Assembly: GCA_947503285.1 (NCBI GenBank)
Contig: CANNDD010000002.1
Location: forward strand, 310,001-374,000
From: an uncultured Croceitalea sp.
GTDB taxonomy: Bacteria; Bacteroidota; Bacteroidia; Flavobacteriales; Flavobacteriaceae
Direction of reading: 5' to 3'
Length of the DNA: 64,000 nt
Shown: piece by piece, positions 44,545-53,974 of the stretch
Layout of the letters: every line of letters begins with the position of its first letter
How positions within the stretch are numbered: the stretch's first letter is position 1
Position numbers and translations under genes: made by a program
Notes under the pieces: generated by a model
What the model saw: only the letters and a program-made list of their open reading frames with translations
Databases searched by the model: none
Told to the model about the DNA's origin: nothing

Positions 44545-45414
44545 CTAGTTAAAGTCAATAAAGTCTAATGGGTTGACCGGTTTCCCTTTTAGCCAAAGTT
44601 CAAAATGAAGGTGTGGGCCGGTCGTGAGTTCCCCGGTATTTCCAACGGAAGCAATGACCTCTCCTGCAACAACATGATCACCCTGCGATTTTGCCAGGGA
44701 GCCGTTATGTTTATAAACTGAGGTTAGGTCATTCTTATGTTCAATGATGATGACATACCCCGTACTGGCAGTCCATTCTGAAAAAATGACGACACCATCT
44801 GCCACTGATTTGACCGAAGCGCCCTGTGGTGCGACTATATCAACCGCAAAGTGTTTTTTATCAGCATCATATTCTTGAGACAGGGTTCCACTTACCGGTG
44901 CGAATAGAATAGTGCCTATTGTCTCCGTATTTCGTTCAAACAGATTATACTTATCTTCTAACTCTACCTGCTCCCTCAATTGCAAGTCTTCTTGAATAGG
45001 CCTCAAATTTATACTTGATGGATCAAGCTTATAGCGCTCAAAAAGGGAATCCCTATTAATTTCATTGTTCTCAATATCACCCCGAAGTACCTTTTGCACA
45101 TTTTCTAAATACTTATTGGTATAATTTAACACGGTAACCAACGAATCCGTTTTATAGGTCAATTCCGTGGCCTGTCTTTTGAGTCTTGTAGAGGAATACC
45201 CCGGAATGTATTCCCGAAGCGGTGTAAAGGCAATGAGCAATGTCGTTAAGCCAATCAATAATATAATTGCCAAAGTTCCCGTAACGAATACATTCAGCCT
45301 ACTTAGCTTAAAAGATATTTTCTCTTCAAAAGTACTCTCGTTCAAAATGACCAAGCGATACTTATGAAGCAGCTTTTTCTTGATTTCTTTGCTTCTTTTA
45401 GCTTTTTTTGCCAT
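44545..45414 (-). CDS. M23 family metallopeptidase (LytM domain)
   Basis: 289 residues. One membrane helix at about 41-64, a coiled coil at about 75-115, and a C-terminal LytM domain with zinc ligands His188 and Asp192 (HFAVDI) and His270 of GPHLHFE. It should hang in the periplasm and cut peptidoglycan crosslinks. The N-terminal basic tail is cytoplasmic. It is the first gene of a run with GH3-like, DUF6909 and Wzz-like genes. Confidence 0.93.
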   Translation of the reverse strand: MAKKAKRSKEIKKKLLHKYRLVILNESTFEEKISFKLSRLNVFVTGTLAIILLIGLTTLLIAFTPLREYIPGYSSTRLKRQATELTYKTDSLVTVLNYTNKYLENVQKVLRGDIENNEINRDSLFERYKLDPSSINLRPIQEDLQLREQVELEDKYNLFERNTETIGTILFAPVSGTLSQEYDADKKHFAVDIVAPQGASVKSVADGVVIFSEWTASTGYVIIIEHKNDLTSVYKHNGSLAKSQGDHVVAGEVIASVGNTGELTTGPHLHFELWLKGKPVNPLDFIDFN

Positions 45415-45419
45415 AATAA

Positions 45420-45427
45420 CAAATATA
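45420..45427 (-). promoter_or_regulatory. -7 promoter element of the M23-GH3-DUF6909 run
   Basis: TATATTTG on the minus strand, an exact TAnnTTTG match, only 5 bases before the M23 start codon. RNA would begin at or close to the ATG. No TTG lies at the proper distance, so this is a -7-only prediction. Confidence 0.4.
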
Positions 45428-45530
45428 ATCTTAGTATTTCATTTGTACATCATAGACCTCTATTTTGAGGTCCTTTTAACCTTTTGAAGGGGCTTATCCA
45501 TCAAAAGACAATTTAAACTACATGCCAACG

Positions 45531-45560
45531 TTGATATTAACAAGATTTATGGTATCTTTT
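45531..45560 (+). promoter_or_regulatory. Promoter of tatA
   Basis: TTG (45531-45533), a 19-base spacer and TATCTTTT (45553-45560) fit the Bacteroidota consensus with one mismatch at the last base. RNA would start near 45567, about 30 bases before the ATG. Confidence 0.5.
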
Positions 45561-45596
45561 TAGTAATTTTACCTTCTTATTTAAAAGTGCTTATTT

Positions 45597-45791
45597 ATGG
45601 TTGCTCAAAATATATTTCTCGGTTTGGTAGGTCCTTGGCAAATTGCCATTATCGTTTTGGTAATTCTTTTGCTTTTTGGTGGAAAGAAAATTCCTGAATT
45701 AATGCGAGGTTTGGGCAGCGGGATCAAAGAATTCAAAGACGCTTCAAAAGAAGACGAAAAGTTAGAGGAGCGTAAAGAAAGTGACTCTTAG
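45597..45791 (+). CDS. tatA: Sec-independent translocase protein TatA/TatE
   Basis: 64 residues. A short N-terminal membrane helix ([15 protein letters not shown]) is followed by the family hinge [14 protein letters not shown] and a charged amphipathic tail. TatA oligomers form the channel for folded proteins bearing twin-arginine signals. No tatC is visible in the window. It precedes the OmpA-type gene by 216 bases. Confidence 0.93.
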   Translation: MVAQNIFLGLVGPWQIAIIVLVILLLFGGKKIPELMRGLGSGIKEFKDASKEDEKLEERKESDS

Positions 45792-45894
45792 GGGCCACGT
45801 TAATTCCCATCACACCACTGATTTCAAAACGGCAATACCTTTTGACCTTCATCGGGGTTCGTCTATACTTCAAAAACCCCTCGTTTCACAACAA

Positions 45895-45940
45895 AAACTA
45901 AATCAGCTGCTTCGTAAGGTTTAATTTAGTTTCAAACTAA
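45895..45940 (+). promoter_or_regulatory. Overlapping inverted repeats upstream of the OmpA-type gene
   Basis: AAACTAAAT (45895-45903) pairs with ATTTAGTTT (45924-45932), and the second arm pairs again with AAACTAA (45934-45940), so two mutually exclusive hairpins are possible. Such arrangements are seen in attenuators and in operators read as tandem half sites. A weaker hairpin GGGGTT/AACCCC at 45854-45880 lies between it and tatA and could be a terminator. Confidence 0.35.
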
Positions 45941-46007
45941 TTGAACTAGGTAAACGATCTGCTACGGTTTGATCCATAAAACCGCTTAATTTTTGTTTGA
46001 ATCGGTT

Positions 46008-48080
46008 ATGAAGAACTTACTATTACTGCTTAGCTGCATCACTTTTTTTAATGTGCAGGCCCAAACACTGACCTCCCTAGATTTTGAAGATGATCTTGAG
46101 TCGGTTCAAAAAGTCGATTCTGTTGAAGTTGACGATTTGGCCCATCTAAAATCACTTTCCAAAAAGCGCTTTTCTTCTAGTGAAAAGTCTAACTATGTCG
46201 CCCGGTTAATTAAGAAAGCTGATTCTTATTTTGATAAAATGTGGTATGCGGAGGCATCTGAGCTTTATGATATTGCTTTAAAGAAAGACTTGAAAAATGC
46301 CTCTTCCAGAGTGCTTCAACGCGCAGGGGACTCCCACTATTTCAATTCCAACATGGAAAAAGCCTATTATTGGTACGCGAAACTCTTCGAAATACACCAA
46401 CAAGATTTGACCGATTCCGACTATTTCAGATATGCCCACGTTTTGAAAGGTACCGGAAGATATAAAAAAGCAAAACGGTTGGTGGCCATCTTCAATAAGA
46501 AAAACGAAGTTGAAGAACTGGCCGCGGCAAAAGAGCAGCTCCAAAAAATAAAGGCTGAAGACTACATAAAGAACATTGAAATAAAAAACCTGAATATCAA
46601 TTCAAAGTATTCTGAGTTTGCGCCAATGTTCCATGAAGGTGAAAATCTGGTATACGCTTCTTCTAAAGATTCCGCATTTTTAAAGACAAGAAGGTACAAA
46701 TGGAACAACCAACCTTTTTTAGATCTTTATGAAGGTACGGTCGGAGAAAATTCAAGCTTGGTACAAAATGTGAAAAAGCTACATAAAAATGTAAATTCAA
46801 AATACCATGAAGCTGGAGTGGCATTTTCTCCCGATCAAAACACCATCTATTTTACCCGAAACAACTTTAGCAAAAAACTCAAAAGAGCTAAGAATGGAAT
46901 AAACCACTTGAAGATCTATCGCTCTGAAAAAATAGATGGGGAATGGTCGAAAGCCAAAGAACTTTCATTCAACAGCGAAGATTATTCTACGGGGCATCCT
47001 GCGATGAGCATAGATGGCAAAAAGCTATATTTCGTTTCTGACAGGCCCGGGGGTTATGGTGGAACCGATATTTACGTGGTTGATATCAATGAAGATGGTA
47101 CTTTTTCTACCCCGATGAACCTTGGTAAGGAAATTAATTCGAACCGACGTGAAATGTTTCCGTATGTAACAAAGAACACACTTACCTTTTCTTCTGACAG
47201 ACAAATGGGGCTGGGTGGTTTGGATATTTACGAGGCCAAACTTGTCAATGACGCTTTTGGGGCACCCACAAATTTGGGGAAACCTATAAACAGTATACGC
47301 GATGATTTTTCTTATATCGCCGTTGAATCGGGTGAAACAGGTTATTTTGCCTCAAACCGAAAAGGGGGTAAAGGCGATGATGATATCTATTCCTTCAAAA
47401 AATTACCTGTAGAAAAGGTGGAAGAAGAAAAAACGAGCATCGTTGGTTTAGTAACAGAATTGCTTACCGGGGAGCCGTTGACGAACGCACAGGTAATATT
47501 GCTTGACAAAGATGAAAACGTTGTTCAACAAATAGAAAGTAATGCCGATGGAACGTTCCGTTTCGAAGATCTGCCCCAAAACAGTACTTATACCATAGCT
47601 ACTGCAGACCCAGACTATTTTGCAGATAGCCAAACCATAGCTACAACTGAAGAAGATGAAGTTAACGTAACCATTTCCTTAAAGAAACTTGACGACGTTA
47701 TCGTAGTTGAAAATGATATCAAAAAACTAAAAACGGATAAAATTTACTTCAACTTTGACAAATCCAGTATACGACCCGATGCCAAGAAAGAGTTGGACAA
47801 GCTTCTTGAAGTGTGGGAAAAGTATCCTAATATGGTCATCAAAATCGAATCGCATACCGATGCCATCGGACCAGCAGCCTACAACCGATACCTATCGGAT
47901 AAAAGGGCCAAGGCAACACGGGATTACCTGATCTCAAAGGGAATCGACGCTTCGAAAATTTACAGTGCCATTGGATATGGGGAGCAATACCCAATCAACG
48001 ATTGTAGTGATGGTGTTCGTTGTGAACGATCAAAACATCAAGAAAATCGACGTTCAGAATTCATCATCATGAGCATGTAA
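46008..48080 (+). CDS. OmpA family protein with TPR, PD40 propeller and regulatory-like domain (PorE-like)
   Basis: 690 residues from ATG at 46008; the frame extends to a TTG at 45993, but the signal peptide starts at MKNLLLLLSC. In order: TPR region (about 60-160), WD40-like PD40 propeller (about 200-460, repeats such as FVSDRPGGYGGTDIYVV), a carboxypeptidase-regulatory-like beta domain (about 475-560), and a C-terminal OmpA domain (about 580-690) with the peptidoglycan-binding IESHTDAIG and NRYLSDKRAKA. This architecture is that of PorE of the type IX secretion system, which links it to peptidoglycan, though paralogues exist with other partners. Confidence 0.82.
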   Translation: MKNLLLLLSCITFFNVQAQTLTSLDFEDDLESVQKVDSVEVDDLAHLKSLSKKRFSSSEKSNYVARLIKKADSYFDKMWYAEASELYDIALKKDLKNASSRVLQRAGDSHYFNSNMEKAYYWYAKLFEIHQQDLTDSDYFRYAHVLKGTGRYKKAKRLVAIFNKKNEVEELAAAKEQLQKIKAEDYIKNIEIKNLNINSKYSEFAPMFHEGENLVYASSKDSAFLKTRRYKWNNQPFLDLYEGTVGENSSLVQNVKKLHKNVNSKYHEAGVAFSPDQNTIYFTRNNFSKKLKRAKNGINHLKIYRSEKIDGEWSKAKELSFNSEDYSTGHPAMSIDGKKLYFVSDRPGGYGGTDIYVVDINEDGTFSTPMNLGKEINSNRREMFPYVTKNTLTFSSDRQMGLGGLDIYEAKLVNDAFGAPTNLGKPINSIRDDFSYIAVESGETGYFASNRKGGKGDDDIYSFKKLPVEKVEEEKTSIVGLVTELLTGEPLTNAQVILLDKDENVVQQIESNADGTFRFEDLPQNSTYTIATADPDYFADSQTIATTEEDEVNVTISLKKLDDVIVVENDIKKLKTDKIYFNFDKSSIRPDAKKELDKLLEVWEKYPNMVIKIESHTDAIGPAAYNRYLSDKRAKATRDYLISKGIDASKIYSAIGYGEQYPINDCSDGVRCERSKHQENRRSEFIIMSM

Positions 48081-48101
48081 CTTGAACCAATAAAAAACGA
48101 A

Positions 48102-48137
48102 AAGCCCCATTGCCGAAAACAATGGGGCTTTTTTTTG
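48102..48137. terminator. Strong bidirectional terminator
   Basis: AAGCCCCATTG (48102-48112) and CAATGGGGCTT (48120-48130) form a perfect 11-bp stem with a 7-base loop, followed by a T run on the plus strand and preceded by an A-rich run that serves the minus strand. It lies between the converging OmpA-type and DUF4837 genes. Confidence 0.92.
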
Positions 48138-48150
48138 ATGTGTTCTCCAA

Positions 48151-49143
48151 CTATTCTTCGAATTCAAGGGTTTTCATTATGGCTTCCAATTCTAACAAAT
48201 CGTCTCTTTTATTCGCAGAAGGTGCAAAAATAAATCCTTCGAGGATCAGCTTCCTATTATTCTTTTTATCGTTGATGATATAAGTCAAAAAAGGTCCTGC
48301 CATAGGGTAGTTTTTCATTTCCCATATGCCCCTCACCTCAGCTGCTTGATATCCGTTGACCTCAGCTGGAAAAATATAGGGCGCGAAGGCGGTTTCAGTA
48401 ACCATATAGGTCTGCTTACCCGGAACATCAGGCCCTGGTATGAATAATTTGCCTATAGAGTCCCTCATCTTGACAATATCACGAACAAAGGTAGAATCCG
48501 TCGAAAAGCTATTCCCTGGCATGGTATAGGCCAGAATGTTCATATTTCCTTTGGGGATTTGTCTATCGATCCAAACAAAATTGTTCTCATGCTTACCGAC
48601 AGTGTAGGCCGATGGAATATCCATTACTATTCCGAACTCTTCCTTAAGGTCTGCTTCCCTATTCAAAGACCTTTTGAACCTTTTCTGGGCCTCGTTTATC
48701 TCATTGCTTCTGAAAGCTTCGATGGCCTTTGAAGCTACAGTGTCTAAATTACTGACCAGTTCTTGATAATTACGGCCCTTGACCACGGCTACCTTTTGCG
48801 GTGAGGCATAGACATCAGTCTTTACGTGTGCAATTGAAAGGGAATCTTGTTGTACATAAAGTACCGATCGCGAATTGGTTACGGCACCGCTGAAAATCTG
48901 TGGCGGAATCTGTATCAAACTAAAAATAGCCTCACTTTGTGGTACGGCCAAAACCCTTGCGGCAAAATGTTCACGTACTTTATCGCCAATGGCGCCTTGC
49001 CAAAGGTCATTTTCCATGACCACCATAACCGAATTGACGGCACCTGTCGAAGGGGGTAAAAATCTTTGGTTTTTTGAATTTTGCCCACATGAGCTAAAAA
49101 TCAACACCCCTAACACTACTAGTATCCTTATTTTCTGCATCAT
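48151..49143 (-). CDS. DUF4837 family lipoprotein
   Basis: 330 residues. Lipobox Cys19 (VLIFSSC) then a mature part with the family blocks PPSTGAVNSVMVVMEN near the N-terminus and VRGIWEMKNYPMAGPF toward the C-terminus. DUF4837 lipoproteins are widespread in Bacteroidota and have no known function. A perfect -7 element (TAAATTTG, minus strand 49157-49164) lies upstream. It sits 150 bases downstream of the transglycosylase gene on the same strand. Confidence 0.82.
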   Translation of the reverse strand: MMQKIRILVVLGVLIFSSCGQNSKNQRFLPPSTGAVNSVMVVMENDLWQGAIGDKVREHFAARVLAVPQSEAIFSLIQIPPQIFSGAVTNSRSVLYVQQDSLSIAHVKTDVYASPQKVAVVKGRNYQELVSNLDTVASKAIEAFRSNEINEAQKRFKRSLNREADLKEEFGIVMDIPSAYTVGKHENNFVWIDRQIPKGNMNILAYTMPGNSFSTDSTFVRDIVKMRDSIGKLFIPGPDVPGKQTYMVTETAFAPYIFPAEVNGYQAAEVRGIWEMKNYPMAGPFLTYIINDKKNNRKLILEGFIFAPSANKRDDLLELEAIMKTLEFEE

Positions 49144-49293
49144 GTTTCTAAAGTAGCAAATTTAAAGAAACCTTACGCTTTAAATGAGTGTAATAGTGCA
49201 TTCGGTTAGTGTGCCATCAAAAAGGCCCTAATACTTCTCGAAATGAATTTCACGGCAATTCGTATGGGTATCTAGGATTTCCATTATCCTAAA

Positions 49294-50907
49294 TCAAGAG
49301 GAACAATTACAAAGGCGTAGTTTTGTACCGGGTTTAAGGTTATTACCGCGGATGCCGTTCCATTTTTTTAAATTCTCTATAGTCACCCCTGGATATTTTC
49401 TGGAAATAGTCCAAAGGGAGTCACCCGACTGAACCACATGTACTTTTTTAGGGTCTTTAGGCAATGAAACCGATTTCGTGGATGATGCTTTTGCTGAGGG
49501 GGAAGCCACTGTTGCGACGGAATTTCTAGGATAGATGGTCAAGCGTTGCCCTATTCTTAAATTATTGCTTCTAAGGCCGTTCCAACGCTTAATTTGACTT
49601 ACCCCAACACCGTAGCGTTCGGCGATTTTTCCGAGATAGTCCCCACTTTTGACCTTGTATCGTATTCTTTCATTGTCAGTAATCAGTTTTGGTAGTGGTT
49701 TTTCACGAGAATCTTCTTGCGCTTTGGCATAAGCATAAATTTCTTTCTCGTTGTTTACGAACTTACCAATATGCTTTACCGGAAGTCGTAAAGTATAGGT
49801 TTTACCTTTTACTTTTGGAATGATGTTCAATTTGTAAGAAGGGTTCAAAATCTCCAATTGCGCTACCGGAATATCGACCAATTCAGAAATTTGGTCAAAG
49901 GTGATAAGGCTCTTTACATGCACCGTATCGGTCTCAAAATAGGTTCTTTCGGCCCTTTCGCGTTTTAATCCATGTTCTTCTGCATATTCAAAAAGGTACA
50001 TCGTCGCCAAGAAAGCCGGCACATATCCAGCCGTTTCGCGTGGAAGATTACGTCTGATATTCCAATAATTTTTATATCCCCCCGATCTCCGAATGGCCTT
50101 GTTCACATTACCCGGGCCTGAATTGTAGGCGGCCAATGCCAAATCCCAATCATTGAAGATACCATAAAGCTTTTTTAGGTATTTTGCTGCTGCGGTGGTA
50201 GAAGCTATGGGATCCCGTCGTTCGTCAACGTAACTGCTCACATCTAAGCCATACATCTTTCCGGTAGTATACATGAACTGCCATAGGCCGGTAGCACCTA
50301 CCCTTGACCTGGCCTTAGGGTTCAGTGCAGATTCTACAATGGACAAATATTTAACCTCTAAGGGAACATCGTGACTGTCGAGTTCTTGTTCAAAAAGCGG
50401 AAAATAAAACTGACTTGCTGTCAACATACGCTCCATCAAACCACGTTTTCTAGTCAAGAACGACTTGATTACACGTTCTAAAGAGGGGTTGTACGCAATA
50501 TTGAAAGGTGTTCGTTCATCCAACTTTTGAAGACGGGCCTTTAGGGTGTCGGTTGGCAAATCAACCGTATTCGAGGTGTCTACTTCAATATTGTTCAATT
50601 CTGCGTACATTTCGTCGAAAAGGATCCTGTTTTCATGAAGTACCTGAATCCAAAGGCTATCATACTGATAGGCCTCTTCCAAATCTTTTAGTTTTCCCTT
50701 CACGGTATTTTCAGAAACCGCAGGTATATTTAAAGGGGTTTGCGCACTTGTAGCGGCATCGAGACCGGTAACGTTTTCTAATCTCCCAAGAAGGGAATCC
50801 TTTGCCGCAACTGCGGTGCTGTCTTTCTCTTGGGCATTGATCGATAGTGTAGTCAGAAACAGCACTGTCGCCCAAAAATGAACCTGATTTTTTTTCATTT
50901 TGGTCAT
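49294..50907 (-). CDS. MltD-like lytic transglycosylase with two LysM domains
   Basis: 537 residues. A signal peptide (cleavage near ALA-type SINAQ at about residue 26) precedes an SLT domain at about 150-300: catalytic Glu in LSIVESALNP, then GATGLWQFM and ALAAYNSGPGNVN. Two C-terminal LysM repeats follow (YKVKSGDYLGKIAERYGVG and HVVQSGDSLWTISRKYPGV). It cuts glycan strands in the periplasm and binds peptidoglycan through LysM. The second LysM ends only eight residues before the stop. Confidence 0.92.
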   Translation of the reverse strand: MTKMKKNQVHFWATVLFLTTLSINAQEKDSTAVAAKDSLLGRLENVTGLDAATSAQTPLNIPAVSENTVKGKLKDLEEAYQYDSLWIQVLHENRILFDEMYAELNNIEVDTSNTVDLPTDTLKARLQKLDERTPFNIAYNPSLERVIKSFLTRKRGLMERMLTASQFYFPLFEQELDSHDVPLEVKYLSIVESALNPKARSRVGATGLWQFMYTTGKMYGLDVSSYVDERRDPIASTTAAAKYLKKLYGIFNDWDLALAAYNSGPGNVNKAIRRSGGYKNYWNIRRNLPRETAGYVPAFLATMYLFEYAEEHGLKRERAERTYFETDTVHVKSLITFDQISELVDIPVAQLEILNPSYKLNIIPKVKGKTYTLRLPVKHIGKFVNNEKEIYAYAKAQEDSREKPLPKLITDNERIRYKVKSGDYLGKIAERYGVGVSQIKRWNGLRSNNLRIGQRLTIYPRNSVATVASPSAKASSTKSVSLPKDPKKVHVVQSGDSLWTISRKYPGVTIENLKKWNGIRGNNLKPGTKLRLCNCSS

Positions 50908-51012
50908 AGATTAGTTCGGGACTAGCGAAAATGCAGTTTTTTATTGAAAAAATAAAGGATTTGCGTTAAAACCATTGATATTCTGGGTAAAGTCCGTTAA
51001 TCGATAACGTCT

Positions 51013-52206
51013 TTACTGGCCTAATATTGCAGCGATGCCCGGTAGTGTTTTGCCTTCTAAACTCTCTAACATTGCACCCCCACCCGTAGAAACATAACTC
51101 ACTTTTTCTTGAAAGCCAAACTGTTTTACGGCTGCTACTGAATCGCCGCCACCAACCAACGAAAAAGCACCATTTCGGGTTGCCTCGTCTATGGCATTTC
51201 CTACGGCGATGGTCCCTTTTGAAAAGCTTTCCATTTCGAAAACCCCAACAGGGCCGTTCCATAGAATAGTTTTCGATTTGAGGATTACTTCCTTAAAGTT
51301 ACCAAGGGTTACTGGTCCAGCATCCAAGCCTTGCCATCCTTCCGGAATAGCTTCAACGGGCACAACCTGGGTTTTTGCATTATTGTCAAAATCATCTGCA
51401 GCCAATACGTCGACGGGCAGATGGACTTCAACCCCTTTTTCTTTGGCCTGTTTCAAAATATCCAAAGCCAAATCCATTTTATCATCTTCACATATGGAGT
51501 CCCCTATCTTTCCACCTTGCGCCTTGATAAAGGTATAGGTCATGCCACCACCGATAATCAAATGGTCTACCTTATCCAGTATATTTTCGATGATGGTAAT
51601 TTTTGAAGAAACCTTCGCACCCCCCAAAATTGCGCTCACGGGTTTTTCACCGGTTTGCATCACCTTTTCTATCGCTTTGATTTCTTTTGCCAATAAGTAA
51701 CCAAAACATTTGTTGTCGGCAAAGTAATCGGCAACTATGGTTGTTGAGGCATGTGCCCTATGGGCCGTACCAAAAGCATCGTTCACATAGATGTCACCGT
51801 AGTTGGAAAGTTTTTTGGCAAACTCAGTATCACCACTGGTCTCTTCACTATAAAACCGAAGGTTTTCTAACAATAGAATTTCACCACTTTCCAAATTGGC
51901 ATAAGCATCATCAACTTTTTCACCAATACAATCGTCAACAAATTTCACCTGTACGCCAATGATGTCAGAAACTACATTACAAATATGTTTTAAAGACATA
52001 GATTCATTACGCTGACCTTTTGGTCGCCCTAAATGACTCATTAAAACCGCGCTACCGCCATCTTCGAGAATTTTCAAAATCGTAGGTTTCGCCGCATCTA
52101 TTCTACTGGTATCGGTCACATTAAATTCAGCATCCAAAGGCACATTAAAATCTACCCGTATCAAAGCTTTTTTATCCTCAAAATTGAAATCTTCCAATGT
52201 TCTCAT
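51013..52206 (-). CDS. pgk: Phosphoglycerate kinase
   Basis: 397 residues from ATG at 52206, starting [19 protein letters not shown]. The longer frame begins with TTG at 52278 and is rejected: it would carry a promoter element and 24 extra residues with no match. Family motifs are [30 protein letters not shown], and the nucleotide-site [13 protein letters not shown] with TGGGAMLE. It makes ATP from 1,3-bisphosphoglycerate in glycolysis. Confidence 0.97.
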   Translation of the reverse strand: MRTLEDFNFEDKKALIRVDFNVPLDAEFNVTDTSRIDAAKPTILKILEDGGSAVLMSHLGRPKGQRNESMSLKHICNVVSDIIGVQVKFVDDCIGEKVDDAYANLESGEILLLENLRFYSEETSGDTEFAKKLSNYGDIYVNDAFGTAHRAHASTTIVADYFADNKCFGYLLAKEIKAIEKVMQTGEKPVSAILGGAKVSSKITIIENILDKVDHLIIGGGMTYTFIKAQGGKIGDSICEDDKMDLALDILKQAKEKGVEVHLPVDVLAADDFDNNAKTQVVPVEAIPEGWQGLDAGPVTLGNFKEVILKSKTILWNGPVGVFEMESFSKGTIAVGNAIDEATRNGAFSLVGGGDSVAAVKQFGFQEKVSYVSTGGGAMLESLEGKTLPGIAAILGQ

Positions 52207-52259
52207 TCCGTTGTTTTTAATATTGTGATAGTTTGATATCGTTCGTATTCGTTGGAGTT

Positions 52260-52267
52260 CAAAAGTA
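52260..52267 (-). promoter_or_regulatory. -7 promoter element of pgk
   Basis: TACTTTTG on the minus strand, an exact TAnnTTTG match about 54 bases upstream of the pgk ATG. It overlaps the longer reading frame and so supports the shorter start. No TTG lies at the standard distance. Confidence 0.5.
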
Positions 52268-52360
52268 AAGAATTCCAAAAAACTTCATGTGGTTACCCAT
52301 CTGCTAATTTTACGGTTTTTTCGTGGAATCACAGTTTTTGAAATAGCTTATATTTGATTC

Positions 52361-53512
52361 ATGTTGTTCAAAGATGTATTAGGGCTTTCCCATTTGAAAA
52401 AACACTTAACTGCTACGGCAGACTCTGGGCGCGTACCGCATGCCCAATTGTTTGTGGGCGCAGAGGGCACAGGTACCTTGGCCCTTGCTATTGCGTATGC
52501 CCAATACCTACTTTGCCAAAACATAGATGGTGAAAATGATGGTGAAAATACGGTCTGTAACAGTAAGTGCAATACCTTGGCGCATCCTGATCTGCATTTT
52601 GCCTTTCCGGTGGCAAATTCGGATAGGGTCAAAAGCCATGCGGTAAGCGATTTATATCTTGAAGAATGGCGCAAATTTGTAAGGGAACAACCCTACGGAA
52701 ACCTATTTGATTGGTACCGCTTGATCGGAATTGAGAAAAAGCAAGGACAAATAGGTGTTGATGAGGCACAGGATATTGTTAAAAAGCTTTCGCTGAAATC
52801 GTATGAAGGTGGCTATAAGGTGTTCATTATTTGGATGGCTGAAAAAATGAATATTCCTGCGGCTAACAAATTGCTTAAATTGATTGAGGAGCCCCCTGAA
52901 AAGACCGTGCTCTTGCTTGTAACCGAAGATGAGGGTCAAATCATCAACACGATTAAGTCGCGATGCCAATTACTTCATTTTCCGCCGCTCGCCGAAGATG
53001 TCATTGCCAATGCCCTTATAAAAAAAGGCCTGAAAGAAGCAGAGGCCAATAGATTGGCACACGAAGCCAACGGAAATTTCAATAAAGCCCTAGATCTGAT
53101 GAACAACGACTCTGAAGACCTCGTTTTTGAGAAATGGTTTGTACAATGGGTGCGCAGTGCTTTTAAGGCCAAGGGAAACAAAGCTGCAATACACGATCTT
53201 TTGAATTGGAGTGATGAGGTAGCGAAAAATGGCCGTGAGGTACAAAAGAAATTTCTAAACTATTGCAGCGGAATCATACGGCAAGCCATGCTTTTAAATT
53301 ACAGCACCCCTGATTTGGTATATGCAAAAATTCATGTAGATGGATTTGACCTCAAGAAATTTGCCCCCTTTATACATGAAAATAACGTTCTTGCGATAAC
53401 AAAAGAACTGGAAGACGCTATTTATCATGTAGAGCGCAATGGAAATCCAAAAATTATATTTACAGACCTTTCAATTAAACTAACCCGCCTCTTGCATACC
53501 AAAGCGGCATAA
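52361..53512 (+). CDS. holB: DNA polymerase III subunit delta'
   Basis: 383 residues, AAA+ fold. The P-loop position reads GAEGTGTLALA and lacks the usual Lys-Thr, as in delta' proteins that do not hydrolyse ATP. The zinc module CQNIDGENDGENTVCNSKC and the sensor-1 region TVLLLVTEDE are visible. It forms part of the clamp loader. A TATATTTG element at 52349-52356, 4 bases before the ATG, could drive a leaderless message. Confidence 0.85.
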   Translation: MLFKDVLGLSHLKKHLTATADSGRVPHAQLFVGAEGTGTLALAIAYAQYLLCQNIDGENDGENTVCNSKCNTLAHPDLHFAFPVANSDRVKSHAVSDLYLEEWRKFVREQPYGNLFDWYRLIGIEKKQGQIGVDEAQDIVKKLSLKSYEGGYKVFIIWMAEKMNIPAANKLLKLIEEPPEKTVLLLVTEDEGQIINTIKSRCQLLHFPPLAEDVIANALIKKGLKEAEANRLAHEANGNFNKALDLMNNDSEDLVFEKWFVQWVRSAFKAKGNKAAIHDLLNWSDEVAKNGREVQKKFLNYCSGIIRQAMLLNYSTPDLVYAKIHVDGFDLKKFAPFIHENNVLAITKELEDAIYHVERNGNPKIIFTDLSIKLTRLLHTKAA

Positions 53513-53523
53513 ATTGTATTTCT

Positions 53524-53922
53524 ATGCACCTTCATTTTTACGAAAACGCCCCTGAAGCCGTATTATTGATCTTTTTGATAATCGCCTTCCTTCAAAGCGG
53601 AATCGACAAAGTCATAGACTGGAACGGCAACTTATCATGGTTGAAGGGTCATTTTTCAAAGTCCCCCTTAAAAAATATGGTTCCCGCATTACTAGGCATT
53701 GTTACCGCAACAGAGATAGCCGCTGGTATTTTATCCGTAATCGGCCTTGTTCATTTGGTATTGTATGACGATACGCTATTCGCATTCTATGGTGCACTCA
53801 CCTCATGTGTGGCCCTCTTGATGCTTTTCTTCGGACAACGCATCGCCAAAGACTATGAGGGCGCGAAAACTATTGCGATTTATCTGGTGCCAGCAGTATT
53901 TTTATTGTTTTTATTGCAATAA
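53524..53922 (+). CDS. DoxX-like membrane protein
   Basis: 132 residues with four membrane helices and the family's QSGIDKVIDW and GIVTATEIAAGIL blocks. DoxX-like proteins are small membrane proteins, some tied to quinone or thiol redox chemistry; the function here is unknown. It lies 11 bases after holB and is probably co-transcribed. Confidence 0.8.
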   Translation: MHLHFYENAPEAVLLIFLIIAFLQSGIDKVIDWNGNLSWLKGHFSKSPLKNMVPALLGIVTATEIAAGILSVIGLVHLVLYDDTLFAFYGALTSCVALLMLFFGQRIAKDYEGAKTIAIYLVPAVFLLFLLQ

Positions 53923-53923
53923 A

Positions 53924-53951
53924 AAAGCCTCAACATACTGGTTAAGGCTTT
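53924..53951. terminator. Terminator between DoxX-like and Skp-like genes
   Basis: AAAGCCTCAAC (53924-53934) and GTTAAGGCTTT (53941-53951) pair with one mismatch around a 6-base loop. A-rich sequence on the left and T-rich sequence on the right allow use on both strands for the converging genes. Confidence 0.75.
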
Positions 53952-53974
53952 GAATATCAATTAAATAGATGATT

